Shown here one piece after another: positions 6,657 to 11,155 of a DNA stretch of 11,155 nt (positions are counted from its first letter, which is position 1; each line of letters begins with the position of its first letter). The notes under the pieces were generated by a model, which was given only the letters and a program-made list of their open reading frames with translations, ran no database searches and was not told the origin of the DNA. The stretch comes from Leptolyngbya sp. SIO4C1. GTDB lineage: Bacteria > Cyanobacteriota > Cyanobacteriia > Phormidesmidales > Phormidesmidaceae. Position numbers and translations under genes: made by a program. The DNA is taken from the NCBI GenBank assembly GCA_010671975.1, contig JAAHIA010000129.1, positions 1-11,155 on the forward strand, given 5' to 3'.

Positions 6657-6881
6657 ATGCTCGAACGCTCTTTTAGTCCAGACGCTACTGCTGACGTTAC
6701 CGAAGCGTTTGAGCTTCAGCAGGTGGCCAGTGAATTTAGACAGGAGGTAGACTATCGAGACGCCTTCGAGCGCCACTGCCGCTGGTATGCCGATGCCGCC
6801 GAGCAGCACCGAGCTGAGCTCGCAGCGATGCAGCGAGACATTCCCATTTTGCACTGGTTTCTAGGCTGGCGTCGCCGCTGA
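6657..6881 (+). CDS. Small conserved-looking hypothetical protein (74 aa)
   Basis: The product is a 74-aa soluble, probably helical protein rich in Glu, Gln, Ala and Arg, with several aromatic residues (Tyr33, Phe37, Trp43, Tyr44) and a C-terminal ILHWFLGWRRR. There is no signal peptide or membrane span. I do not recognise a named family; the general look (an alpha-helical core starting DVTEAFELQQVASEF) is like small cyanobacterial proteins of unknown function. It starts 87 bp after the broken DUF218 gene, without a Shine-Dalgarno sequence but with a plausible promoter, and converges on ftrV with a 38-bp gap. The opposite strand is open over this gene too (6243-6854), but that frame has no family features. 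Confidence 0.6.
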   Translation: MLERSFSPDATADVTEAFELQQVASEFRQEVDYRDAFERHCRWYADAAEQHRAELAAMQRDIPILHWFLGWRRR

Positions 6882-6919
6882 AGACCCCCGTAGCGGTTCA
6901 GCGGCTAGCGATAGCTGGC

Positions 6920-7156
6920 TCAGATCAGCTCCAATTCTGCTGTCGTAAGATGTGCCTTCATGGGTCGCTTGGCCCCTTCAATTTTGAACTCAACCACGAC
7001 CGGATAGTTAGCGCTGATGGGGCGGCCCTGCCAGTCTTTTAAGACAGCCGCGACGGTGCCTTCCATGCCCTGGGCATCGTAAGGCTGATTGCGATGTGAA
7101 GGATGATGATAAAAGGTTACAGGCGCGCTGATGCGAACCCGATCGCCGACGTTCAT
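6920..7156 (-). CDS. ftrV: Ferredoxin:thioredoxin reductase, variable (alpha) chain
   Basis: FtrV is the small SH3-like subunit of ferredoxin:thioredoxin reductase. It holds the catalytic Fe-S subunit (FtrC) while that subunit reduces thioredoxin with photosynthetic electrons. Counting from the ATG at 7156, the 78-aa product has the family hallmarks: MNVGDRVRI at 1-9, YHHPSHRNQPYDAQGMEG at 16-33, DWQGRPISANYPV at 41-53 and KAHLTTAELELI at the end. The frame stays open to an ATG at 7207 that would add 17 residues (MPSQVALDSQKSVSDIP). I prefer 7156 because it gives the usual cyanobacterial length and N-terminus, but neither start has a good Shine-Dalgarno sequence. It lies 184 bp (133 bp from the upstream ATG) downstream of the PP2C gene on the same strand and may be co-transcribed. 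FtrC is not in this window. Confidence 0.93.
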   Translation of the reverse strand: MNVGDRVRISAPVTFYHHPSHRNQPYDAQGMEGTVAAVLKDWQGRPISANYPVVVEFKIEGAKRPMKAHLTTAELELI

Positions 7157-7340
7157 AGGAATATCTGACACGCTTTTTTGAGAATCAAGAGCTACTTGAG
7201 ATGGCATTCAATCTGAGCTTTTAATGAATTGAGTCTTATCATTTTCGCATAGGATTGACCTGGGCCAAAGGGGCTAGCTGCCCTCGGCGTAGCTCTATCG
7301 CAGCAGGTCGATCGCGGCAGGCCGATAGCCGGCCGGCGCG

Positions 7341-9143
7341 CTATGAGTCCGGTGCCTCAATCGGCGGCAGTCCCTCAGAAGGCCGCAGCTGCCAGGCGCG
7401 CCAGACATAGAAGCCGGCGGCAGCCAGCACCACTAGCGAAATCAGCGCCAGTACGGCTTTGAGCCAAGGTGCGCGCGATCGCACGGAGAGCCCTTCATCT
7501 GAGGCTGCTGCTTCGGCTAAATCATCCTCTACTTCGCCGTAGAGCAGCGCTTTCGATGCCTCAGTCAGCTCGGTTTGAGGAATATCCTGCTGGGTAATGA
7601 GTCGGCCAGTCTCGACGGGGCGCGCCGTTGGGCCGCTGACCTGACAGTGGGTCAGCACGACCGCTACGTTATCGTGGCCGTTTTTCTGGTTGGCTAGCTC
7701 AATCCAAGACTCTACGGCTGAGCTGACAGAGACAATTTTGGTGACGATTAGGCCAATATAGTTAGCCCAAGATTCTTCTACCCGGCGGTGATCGCTGAGG
7801 CCGTCTGAGCAGAGCAGCAGCACGCCTTCTTCGTCTAAGATAAAGCGCTGAATATGCGGCTTGAGGTAGTCAGCTTCGCGGGTGCCAACTGCCTGCGTCA
7901 GCGCGTCTGCATCCGGGCGCTGTTGGGCGGCGGCCAGCAGGCTGCGTCCGCTCGCGACTTCGCGCCCGGCAATATCGTCGTCTAGCGTCAGCTGATGGCA
8001 GTATTCCGGCGTGATCCAATAGGCGCGGCTGTCGCCCACGTGAGCGATGTATAGCTCGTTGACTTCTTCCCAACCGCCCGGCACCGGGATTCGCTGCGGC
8101 AGCTGCAGCGCCACTACCAGCGTTGTGCCCATGCGCTGTCGCTGCAGCCGCCCCTGGCTATCGTTCTGGCTAGCGACTAGGTTGTTGGCGACGCGAATGG
8201 CTGCTTCAATCTGCTCAATCACCAGCTCAGGTGGCATCGGCTCAGTCTGTTCGGCCGCCTCGGCTAACAGCGCGCGCAGCTGCAGCTGCAGCGATCGCAC
8301 CACGGTCTGACTAGCAACTTCACCGCCGGCGTGACCGCCCACACCGTCGCAGACAATGCCCAAGCGCGGCAGCGATGGCAGATCGGCGGTACTGGTGCGC
8401 TTAAATTCAGCTCGGCTAGGGTAGCAGGCATCTTCATTGCGCGGCTGCTGAGGGCCAGCGCTTGTCGCACCGGCAATCTCTAAGCTGAGAGAAAACGCCA
8501 TTGCCTGCGTTAGCAGCTGTCGGTTAAGGGCTTCAAATACCTCGTCTAGATTGACGGTCTCAGCCCGTAGCTGATCGCAGATTGCCTGCAGATCGGAGCT
8601 CAGCCCCAGCTGTGACCAAAATTCAGCGAGATCGCCAAGGCCAGGCTGCGCTGGCTCGCTAGTAAAGGCAACTAGCCGCACCCGCCAGCCTTCGACGCGC
8701 AAGTTGTGATCGTTTAGTAAGCTGGCCGCCACGCCTAGCTCTGCTAGCGGCGTCCACAGCTTTAAGGTTTGCCAAAACCAGTAGACCTGCCGAAACGCTG
8801 TTGTATGCGGCCAGGCTTGCGTGAGCGAGGGCAGCAGCTTGCCGCTGCGGCTGACTGGAATATTGTCGAGCAGCAGTACCGGCTCTCCCTGATGGTGACA
8901 GATGCCGTAGGCCCCTGGCACATGCAGCCGATGAGGGTGGGCTTTGAGATAGGGCTGGGCAAACGCAGGAATGGCGTCTGGTACCTGAGGCGGCTGGTTG
9001 GCCTGCGTATCTAGCCAGATGCAGGGAGAAACCACCCGATAGCGGCTATCTACCTGCTGACCCAGTGGCACCTCGCGCACGCCGTCGCCCAGGGCCCAGA
9101 CATATTGCTTAGCTGGATATTTGCTTTGCTCAGGGCTATTCAT
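7341..9143 (-). CDS. Membrane-anchored PP2C-type Ser/Thr protein phosphatase with N-terminal pseudokinase-like region
   Basis: A metal-dependent (Mn/Mg) protein phosphatase of the PPM/PP2C family. Numbering from the upstream TTG at 9152, the PP2C domain spans about 225-505. It contains RNED (238-241), VCDGVGGHAGG (267-277, metal-binding D269), HVGDSRAY (371-378, D374), CSDGLSD (448-454, D450) and GHDN (492-495, D494). All metal-binding residues look present. A hydrophobic span at 563-584 (LKAVLALISLVVLAAAGFYV) and a short tail anchor it, with the phosphatase presumably in the cytoplasm. Residues 20-165 faintly resemble a protein kinase: SRYRVV (36-41) and LNDHNLRVEGWRVRLV (146-161) sit where ATP-lobe and catalytic-loop motifs would, but catalytic residues are absent. 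ATG 9143 (600 aa) is preferred to TTG 9152 (603 aa). Membrane-bound cyanobacterial PP2Cs such as Anabaena PrpJ are comparable, but orthology is not shown. Confidence 0.93.
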   Translation of the reverse strand: MNSPEQSKYPAKQYVWALGDGVREVPLGQQVDSRYRVVSPCIWLDTQANQPPQVPDAIPAFAQPYLKAHPHRLHVPGAYGICHHQGEPVLLLDNIPVSRSGKLLPSLTQAWPHTTAFRQVYWFWQTLKLWTPLAELGVAASLLNDHNLRVEGWRVRLVAFTSEPAQPGLGDLAEFWSQLGLSSDLQAICDQLRAETVNLDEVFEALNRQLLTQAMAFSLSLEIAGATSAGPQQPRNEDACYPSRAEFKRTSTADLPSLPRLGIVCDGVGGHAGGEVASQTVVRSLQLQLRALLAEAAEQTEPMPPELVIEQIEAAIRVANNLVASQNDSQGRLQRQRMGTTLVVALQLPQRIPVPGGWEEVNELYIAHVGDSRAYWITPEYCHQLTLDDDIAGREVASGRSLLAAAQQRPDADALTQAVGTREADYLKPHIQRFILDEEGVLLLCSDGLSDHRRVEESWANYIGLIVTKIVSVSSAVESWIELANQKNGHDNVAVVLTHCQVSGPTARPVETGRLITQQDIPQTELTEASKALLYGEVEDDLAEAAASDEGLSVRSRAPWLKAVLALISLVVLAAAGFYVWRAWQLRPSEGLPPIEAPDS

Positions 9144-9147
9144 AACA

Positions 9148-9167
9148 GTCAAACCGCGTCAAACCGC
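9148..9167 (-). repeat. Tandem 10-bp repeat directly upstream of the PP2C start
   Basis: GTCAAACCGC is repeated head to tail at 9148-9157 and 9158-9167 (GCGGTTTGAC twice on the gene's strand). It ends 4 bp before ATG 9143 and covers the alternative TTG start. Two direct half-sites ten bases apart, one helical turn, are typical of response-regulator binding sites, but the sequence does not match a cyanobacterial box that I can name with confidence. Confidence 0.8.
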
Positions 9168-9267
9168 TCTCACTTAGGGCTATCTCACCAGGCTGCTGGG
9201 CGGCTAGGCCAAAAAGAATAGGTTCATGGTAATGGCAAAGGGTGCGATTGGCTACGACCGTCTAGCG

Positions 9268-9292
9268 CCTACAGGTTACTGCAGTCTGTAGG
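9268..9292. repeat. Nested palindrome in the PP2C / nfeD intergenic region
   Basis: CCTACAG (9268-9274) pairs with CTGTAGG (9286-9292), and the interval between them contains the perfect 8-bp palindrome ACTGCAGT (9278-9285). The element lies between the divergent PP2C and nfeD starts, so it could be an operator or a hairpin in either transcript. No T-run follows on the plus strand. Confidence 0.5.
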
Positions 9293-9373
9293 GGGCGTTA
9301 GAGCAGCGCTTATTGGATCTTTACGGAGGGCCTCAAACGGCTGTGGGCTAGATTACCCTGGAGAGGAGACTGC

Positions 9374-9379
9374 TATTCT
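9374..9379 (+). promoter_or_regulatory. Possible extended -10 element at the nfeD start
   Basis: TGCTATTCT (9371-9379) has the TGn extension and a -10 hexamer TATTCT with four of six consensus bases. The -35 region (about ATTACC at 9351-9356) is weak. If used, transcription would begin almost on the ATG at 9386, giving a leaderless message. This fits the absence of a correctly spaced Shine-Dalgarno sequence; the GAGGAG at 9363-9368 is too far upstream. Confidence 0.3.
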
Positions 9380-9385
9380 ACCGCT

Positions 9386-9811
9386 ATGAGTCTGACCGTG
9401 CTTTGGATTGTCATTGGGGTTGCGCTCTGCTTAATGGAGCTGATGATTCCCTCAGCGTTCCTAGAATCGGCGCTGGGTGTGAGTGCGCTTGGCGTGGCGC
9501 TGCTGTCTCCAGTGGTGCCGGGCTTTGGTGGTCAGGTAGGCCTGTGGATGCTGTTTTCGCTACTGGTGTTTTGGGCCCTGCGGCGCTTTGTGCCCAACCA
9601 GACGCCGCCGGCGTTGCGCGACTCAACCGAGGCTAGAACGCTGACATCAATCTTGCCAGGGCAGACCGGTCGCGTCATCTACGAGGGAAATTCTTGGCAG
9701 GCGCGCTGCAGCGATGGGCAAGCTGCGATCGCGCCCAACCAGGCCGTGGTGGTTGTGGGTCGTCAGGGCAATACGCTGATTGTGCTACCCGATAGCGTGC
9801 TGCAAGGCTAG
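9386..9811 (+). CDS. NfeD-like membrane protein
   Basis: A 141-aa member of the short NfeD family (no protease domain). The N-terminal half has three membrane spans (about 4-22, 28-46, 51-68). After a linker comes a soluble C-terminal beta-barrel (OB fold) at about 88-140, with the typical PGQTGRVIYEGNSWQARC (91-108) and a closing VVVVGRQGNTLIVLP. NfeD proteins are partners of stomatin/slipin-type SPFH proteins and are thought to work with them in membrane organisation or membrane-protein quality control. The slipin gene follows 40 bp downstream, as expected for the pair. Start ATG 9386 gives a normal N-terminus and no stronger candidate is seen. Confidence 0.92.
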   Translation: MSLTVLWIVIGVALCLMELMIPSAFLESALGVSALGVALLSPVVPGFGGQVGLWMLFSLLVFWALRRFVPNQTPPALRDSTEARTLTSILPGQTGRVIYEGNSWQARCSDGQAAIAPNQAVVVVGRQGNTLIVLPDSVLQG

Positions 9812-9851
9812 CAGTCTGCATATTCTTGATCCTATTTTCAGGAGCTACTGA

Positions 9852-10808
9852 ATGAACCCGCTCGCTCTCTTGATTTTGCTGGCCCTTGGGGGCTCAGTTG
9901 CAGCCGGCTCTATTCGCATTGTCAACGAAGGCGATCAGGCCCTAGTTGAAACCCTAGGCAAATATAACGGCAGAAAGCTGAAACCGGGACTGAATTTCAC
10001 CATGCCGTTTCTCGATCGGGTGGCGCATCGGCAAACCATTCGCGAGCGGGTGCTCGACGTACCGCCGCAGCCCAGCATCACCCGCGACAATGTCTCAATT
10101 ACGGTAGATGCCGTAGTCTACTGGCGCATCGTCGATCTAGAGAAAGCAGCCTACAAGGTAGAAAATCTGCAGGCAGCGATGGTGAATCTGGTGCTTACTC
10201 AGATTCGAGCTGAGATGGGCAAGCTGGAGCTAGATGAAACGTTTACAGCTCGCTCAGATATCAATGAGACGCTGCTGCGCGAGCTAGATATTGCCACCGA
10301 TCCCTGGGGGGTCAAGGTTACTCGGGTAGAGCTGCGCGATATTGTGCCCTCTAAAGCTGTGCAAGATTCGATGGAGCTGCAGATGGCAGCAGAGCGCCGC
10401 AAGCGAGCCGCCATCCTCACCTCAGAAGGTGAGAAGGAAGCCGCCGTGAATGCTGCCAAAGGTCAGGCCGAGGCCGATCTGCTCGCAGCCGAAGCCCGCA
10501 AAAAGGCCGCCATTTTAGATGCCGAAGCGCAGCAAAAAGCAATTGTGCTGCAGGCGCAGGCGGTGCGGCAGCAGCAGGTGCTCCAAGCGCAGGCGATCTC
10601 CGATGCGATGCAGGTGATTGCACAGCAGCTGAAAACCGACCCGCAGGCGCGCGAGGCGCTGCAGTACCTGCTGGCCCAGAGCTATCTCGATATGGGGCAA
10701 AAGATTGGCATCAGCGACAGCAGCAAGGTGATGTTTATGGATCCGCGCAGCATACCGGCGACGCTCGAAGGGATGAAGTCGATTGTTGGTAATCTAGACG
10801 GGCAGTGA
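9852..10808 (+). CDS. Slipin/paraslipin (SPFH, Band 7 family) membrane protein
   Basis: This 318-aa stomatin-like protein has an N-terminal membrane segment (about 3-20), an SPFH/Band 7 domain from about 20 to 180 (IRIVNEGDQALVETLGKYN, then RERVLDVPPQPSITRDNVSITVDAVVYWRI), and an alanine/glutamine-rich coiled coil (about 175-255). It ends in a region with ALQYLLAQSYLDMGQK, typical of this group (QmcA/paraslipin type). Such proteins form large ring- or cage-like oligomers on the membrane and make microdomains; NfeD proteins are their usual partners. ATG 9852 is preceded by a good Shine-Dalgarno sequence AGGAG (9840-9844) with 7-nt spacing, the best in the window. It is downstream of and probably co-transcribed with nfeD. 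The gene converges on the Uma2-like pseudogene with a 19-bp gap. Confidence 0.95.
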   Translation: MNPLALLILLALGGSVAAGSIRIVNEGDQALVETLGKYNGRKLKPGLNFTMPFLDRVAHRQTIRERVLDVPPQPSITRDNVSITVDAVVYWRIVDLEKAAYKVENLQAAMVNLVLTQIRAEMGKLELDETFTARSDINETLLRELDIATDPWGVKVTRVELRDIVPSKAVQDSMELQMAAERRKRAAILTSEGEKEAAVNAAKGQAEADLLAAEARKKAAILDAEAQQKAIVLQAQAVRQQQVLQAQAISDAMQVIAQQLKTDPQAREALQYLLAQSYLDMGQKIGISDSSKVMFMDPRSIPATLEGMKSIVGNLDGQ

Positions 10809-10809
10809 C

Positions 10810-10826
10810 GCGATCGCAGGGATCGC
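10810..10826. other. Small hairpin between convergent genes, overlapping HIP1
   Basis: GCGATC (10810-10815) pairs with GATCGC (10821-10826) around a five-base loop. It fills almost the whole gap between the slipin stop and the stop of the convergent Uma2-like gene. There is no T-run, so termination is doubtful. The left arm and the first two loop bases are a HIP1 octamer (10810-10817). Confidence 0.4.
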
Positions 10827-10827
10827 T

Positions 10828-11155
10828 CTACAGCCGATCGGGATCAACGCCTAGCTCGCGCAGTCGCACCGCGAGTTTGTCAGCTCGCTGCTTTTCCTGC
10901 TCGGCCCGTTCGGCAGCGGTAGGAATCCACTGCTGATTGGCATCGTACCATCGCAGCCACAGCCCAGACGCTTCTTGGTAGTCGCCCTGCCAAGCGCCGA
11001 GCCCTAGACCCAAATCTTCAAACCAGTAGCGCTAATCAGTCAAAGGCACTGCCCGATACCGAGTGCCGGCTAACTGAAACAGGCGAAAGCTGTTTTCATA
11101 GCGGTCAAAGCAGACGTCAGCTGAGCCAGTCAGGGGACGACTTCCTCTGCCTGAC
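10828..11155 (-). pseudogene. Uma2/DUF820-family protein, 3' part with an in-frame stop, cut by the window edge
   Basis: Read on the minus strand from the right edge, the frame is open for 40 codons (DVCFDRYENSFRLFQLAGTR, then YRAVPLTD). It meets TAG at 11032-11034 and continues open (RYWFEDLGLGLGAWQGDY, then LWLRWYDANQQWIPTAAERA) to TAG at 10828-10830. The tail, with a glutamate/arginine-rich helix ending RLRELGVDPDRL, is typical of cyanobacterial Uma2-type proteins, a PD-(D/E)XK nuclease-like family abundant and often decayed in cyanobacteria. The catalytic region would lie beyond the window. One base change, for example CAG or AAG to TAG, would account for the stop. A TTG at 11013 could restart translation, but only of the tail. 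Pseudogene or sequencing error. Confidence 0.78.
11032..11034 (-). other. In-frame TAG interrupting the Uma2-like gene
   Basis: On the minus strand, TAG separates PLTD from RYWFEDLGLGLG. Both sides continue in the same frame and read as one family-like sequence, so this is a point nonsense change rather than a frameshift. Confidence 0.8.

Noticed and set aside
6243..6854. 203-aa open frame on the minus strand
   Set aside because: It is antisense to the DUF218 remnant and the 74-aa gene, has low-complexity Arg/Ala/His-rich composition, and matches no family; it is a shadow of high-GC coding DNA.
9144..9385. A gene or riboswitch in the PP2C / nfeD spacer
   Set aside because: No open frame or recognisable RNA structure beyond the small palindrome; only promoter-like sequence and short repeats are seen.
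1..11155. CRISPR arrays, tRNA or rRNA genes, defence or toxin-antitoxin modules
   Set aside because: No regularly spaced repeats, cloverleaf or rRNA-like segments were seen. The zeta-toxin-like P-loop domain is part of a known fusion and has no antitoxin beside it.

Overview
The window looks like chromosomal DNA from a cyanobacterium of moderately high GC. The evidence is a ferredoxin:thioredoxin reductase variable chain (found in oxygenic phototrophs), cyanobacterial-type versions of most other proteins, and eight exact copies of the HIP1 octamer GCGATCGC (starts 1540, 4384, 5063, 6210, 7475, 8291, 9725, 10810), far above chance for 11 kb. Both edges look like the ends of an assembly contig: the left edge is exactly the outer end of a perfect 28-bp inverted repeat, and the right edge cuts through a gene. 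The genus cannot be fixed from this sequence; a Leptolyngbya/Synechococcus-like lineage is a guess.

Layout. Positions 1-81 hold the inverted repeat. 228-1298 (minus) is an adenosine-deaminase-family enzyme. A 452-bp spacer (1299-1750) carries a 14-bp tandem repeat and promoter-like sequences for both directions. 1751-3088 is purA with a TTG start, followed by a terminator-like hairpin and rplY/ctc (3172-3813), which ends in a second hairpin. 3983-5533 encodes an aminoglycoside-phosphotransferase-like plus P-loop kinase fusion. It is closely followed by a small membrane protein (5549-5881) and a YdcF/DUF218 membrane-protein gene (5903-6569) that appears broken by an internal deletion lying exactly in a HIP1 site. 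A 74-aa protein (6657-6881) converges on ftrV (minus). Upstream of ftrV on the same strand is a membrane-anchored PP2C-type phosphatase with a long N-terminal region resembling a decayed protein kinase. Divergent from it is an NfeD-slipin gene pair (9386-10808). The right edge holds the 3' part of a Uma2/DUF820-type gene on the minus strand with an in-frame stop.

How the genes relate. PurA (IMP to adenylosuccinate) and the deaminase-like protein both concern adenine nucleotide or nucleoside metabolism but are divergently arranged. PurA and L25 are housekeeping functions. FTR passes photosynthetic electrons to thioredoxin, and PP2C enzymes reverse Ser/Thr phosphorylation, so that stretch carries signalling and redox control. 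NfeD and slipin form a known membrane-microdomain pair. I see no defence island, CRISPR array, integrase, insertion sequence, rRNA or tRNA. The most unusual things are sequence-level events: the deletion at HIP1, the edge inverted repeat, the pseudokinase-like fusion, and the deaminase with an altered Asp-Asp motif. I do not see convincing evidence of an entirely new multi-gene system.
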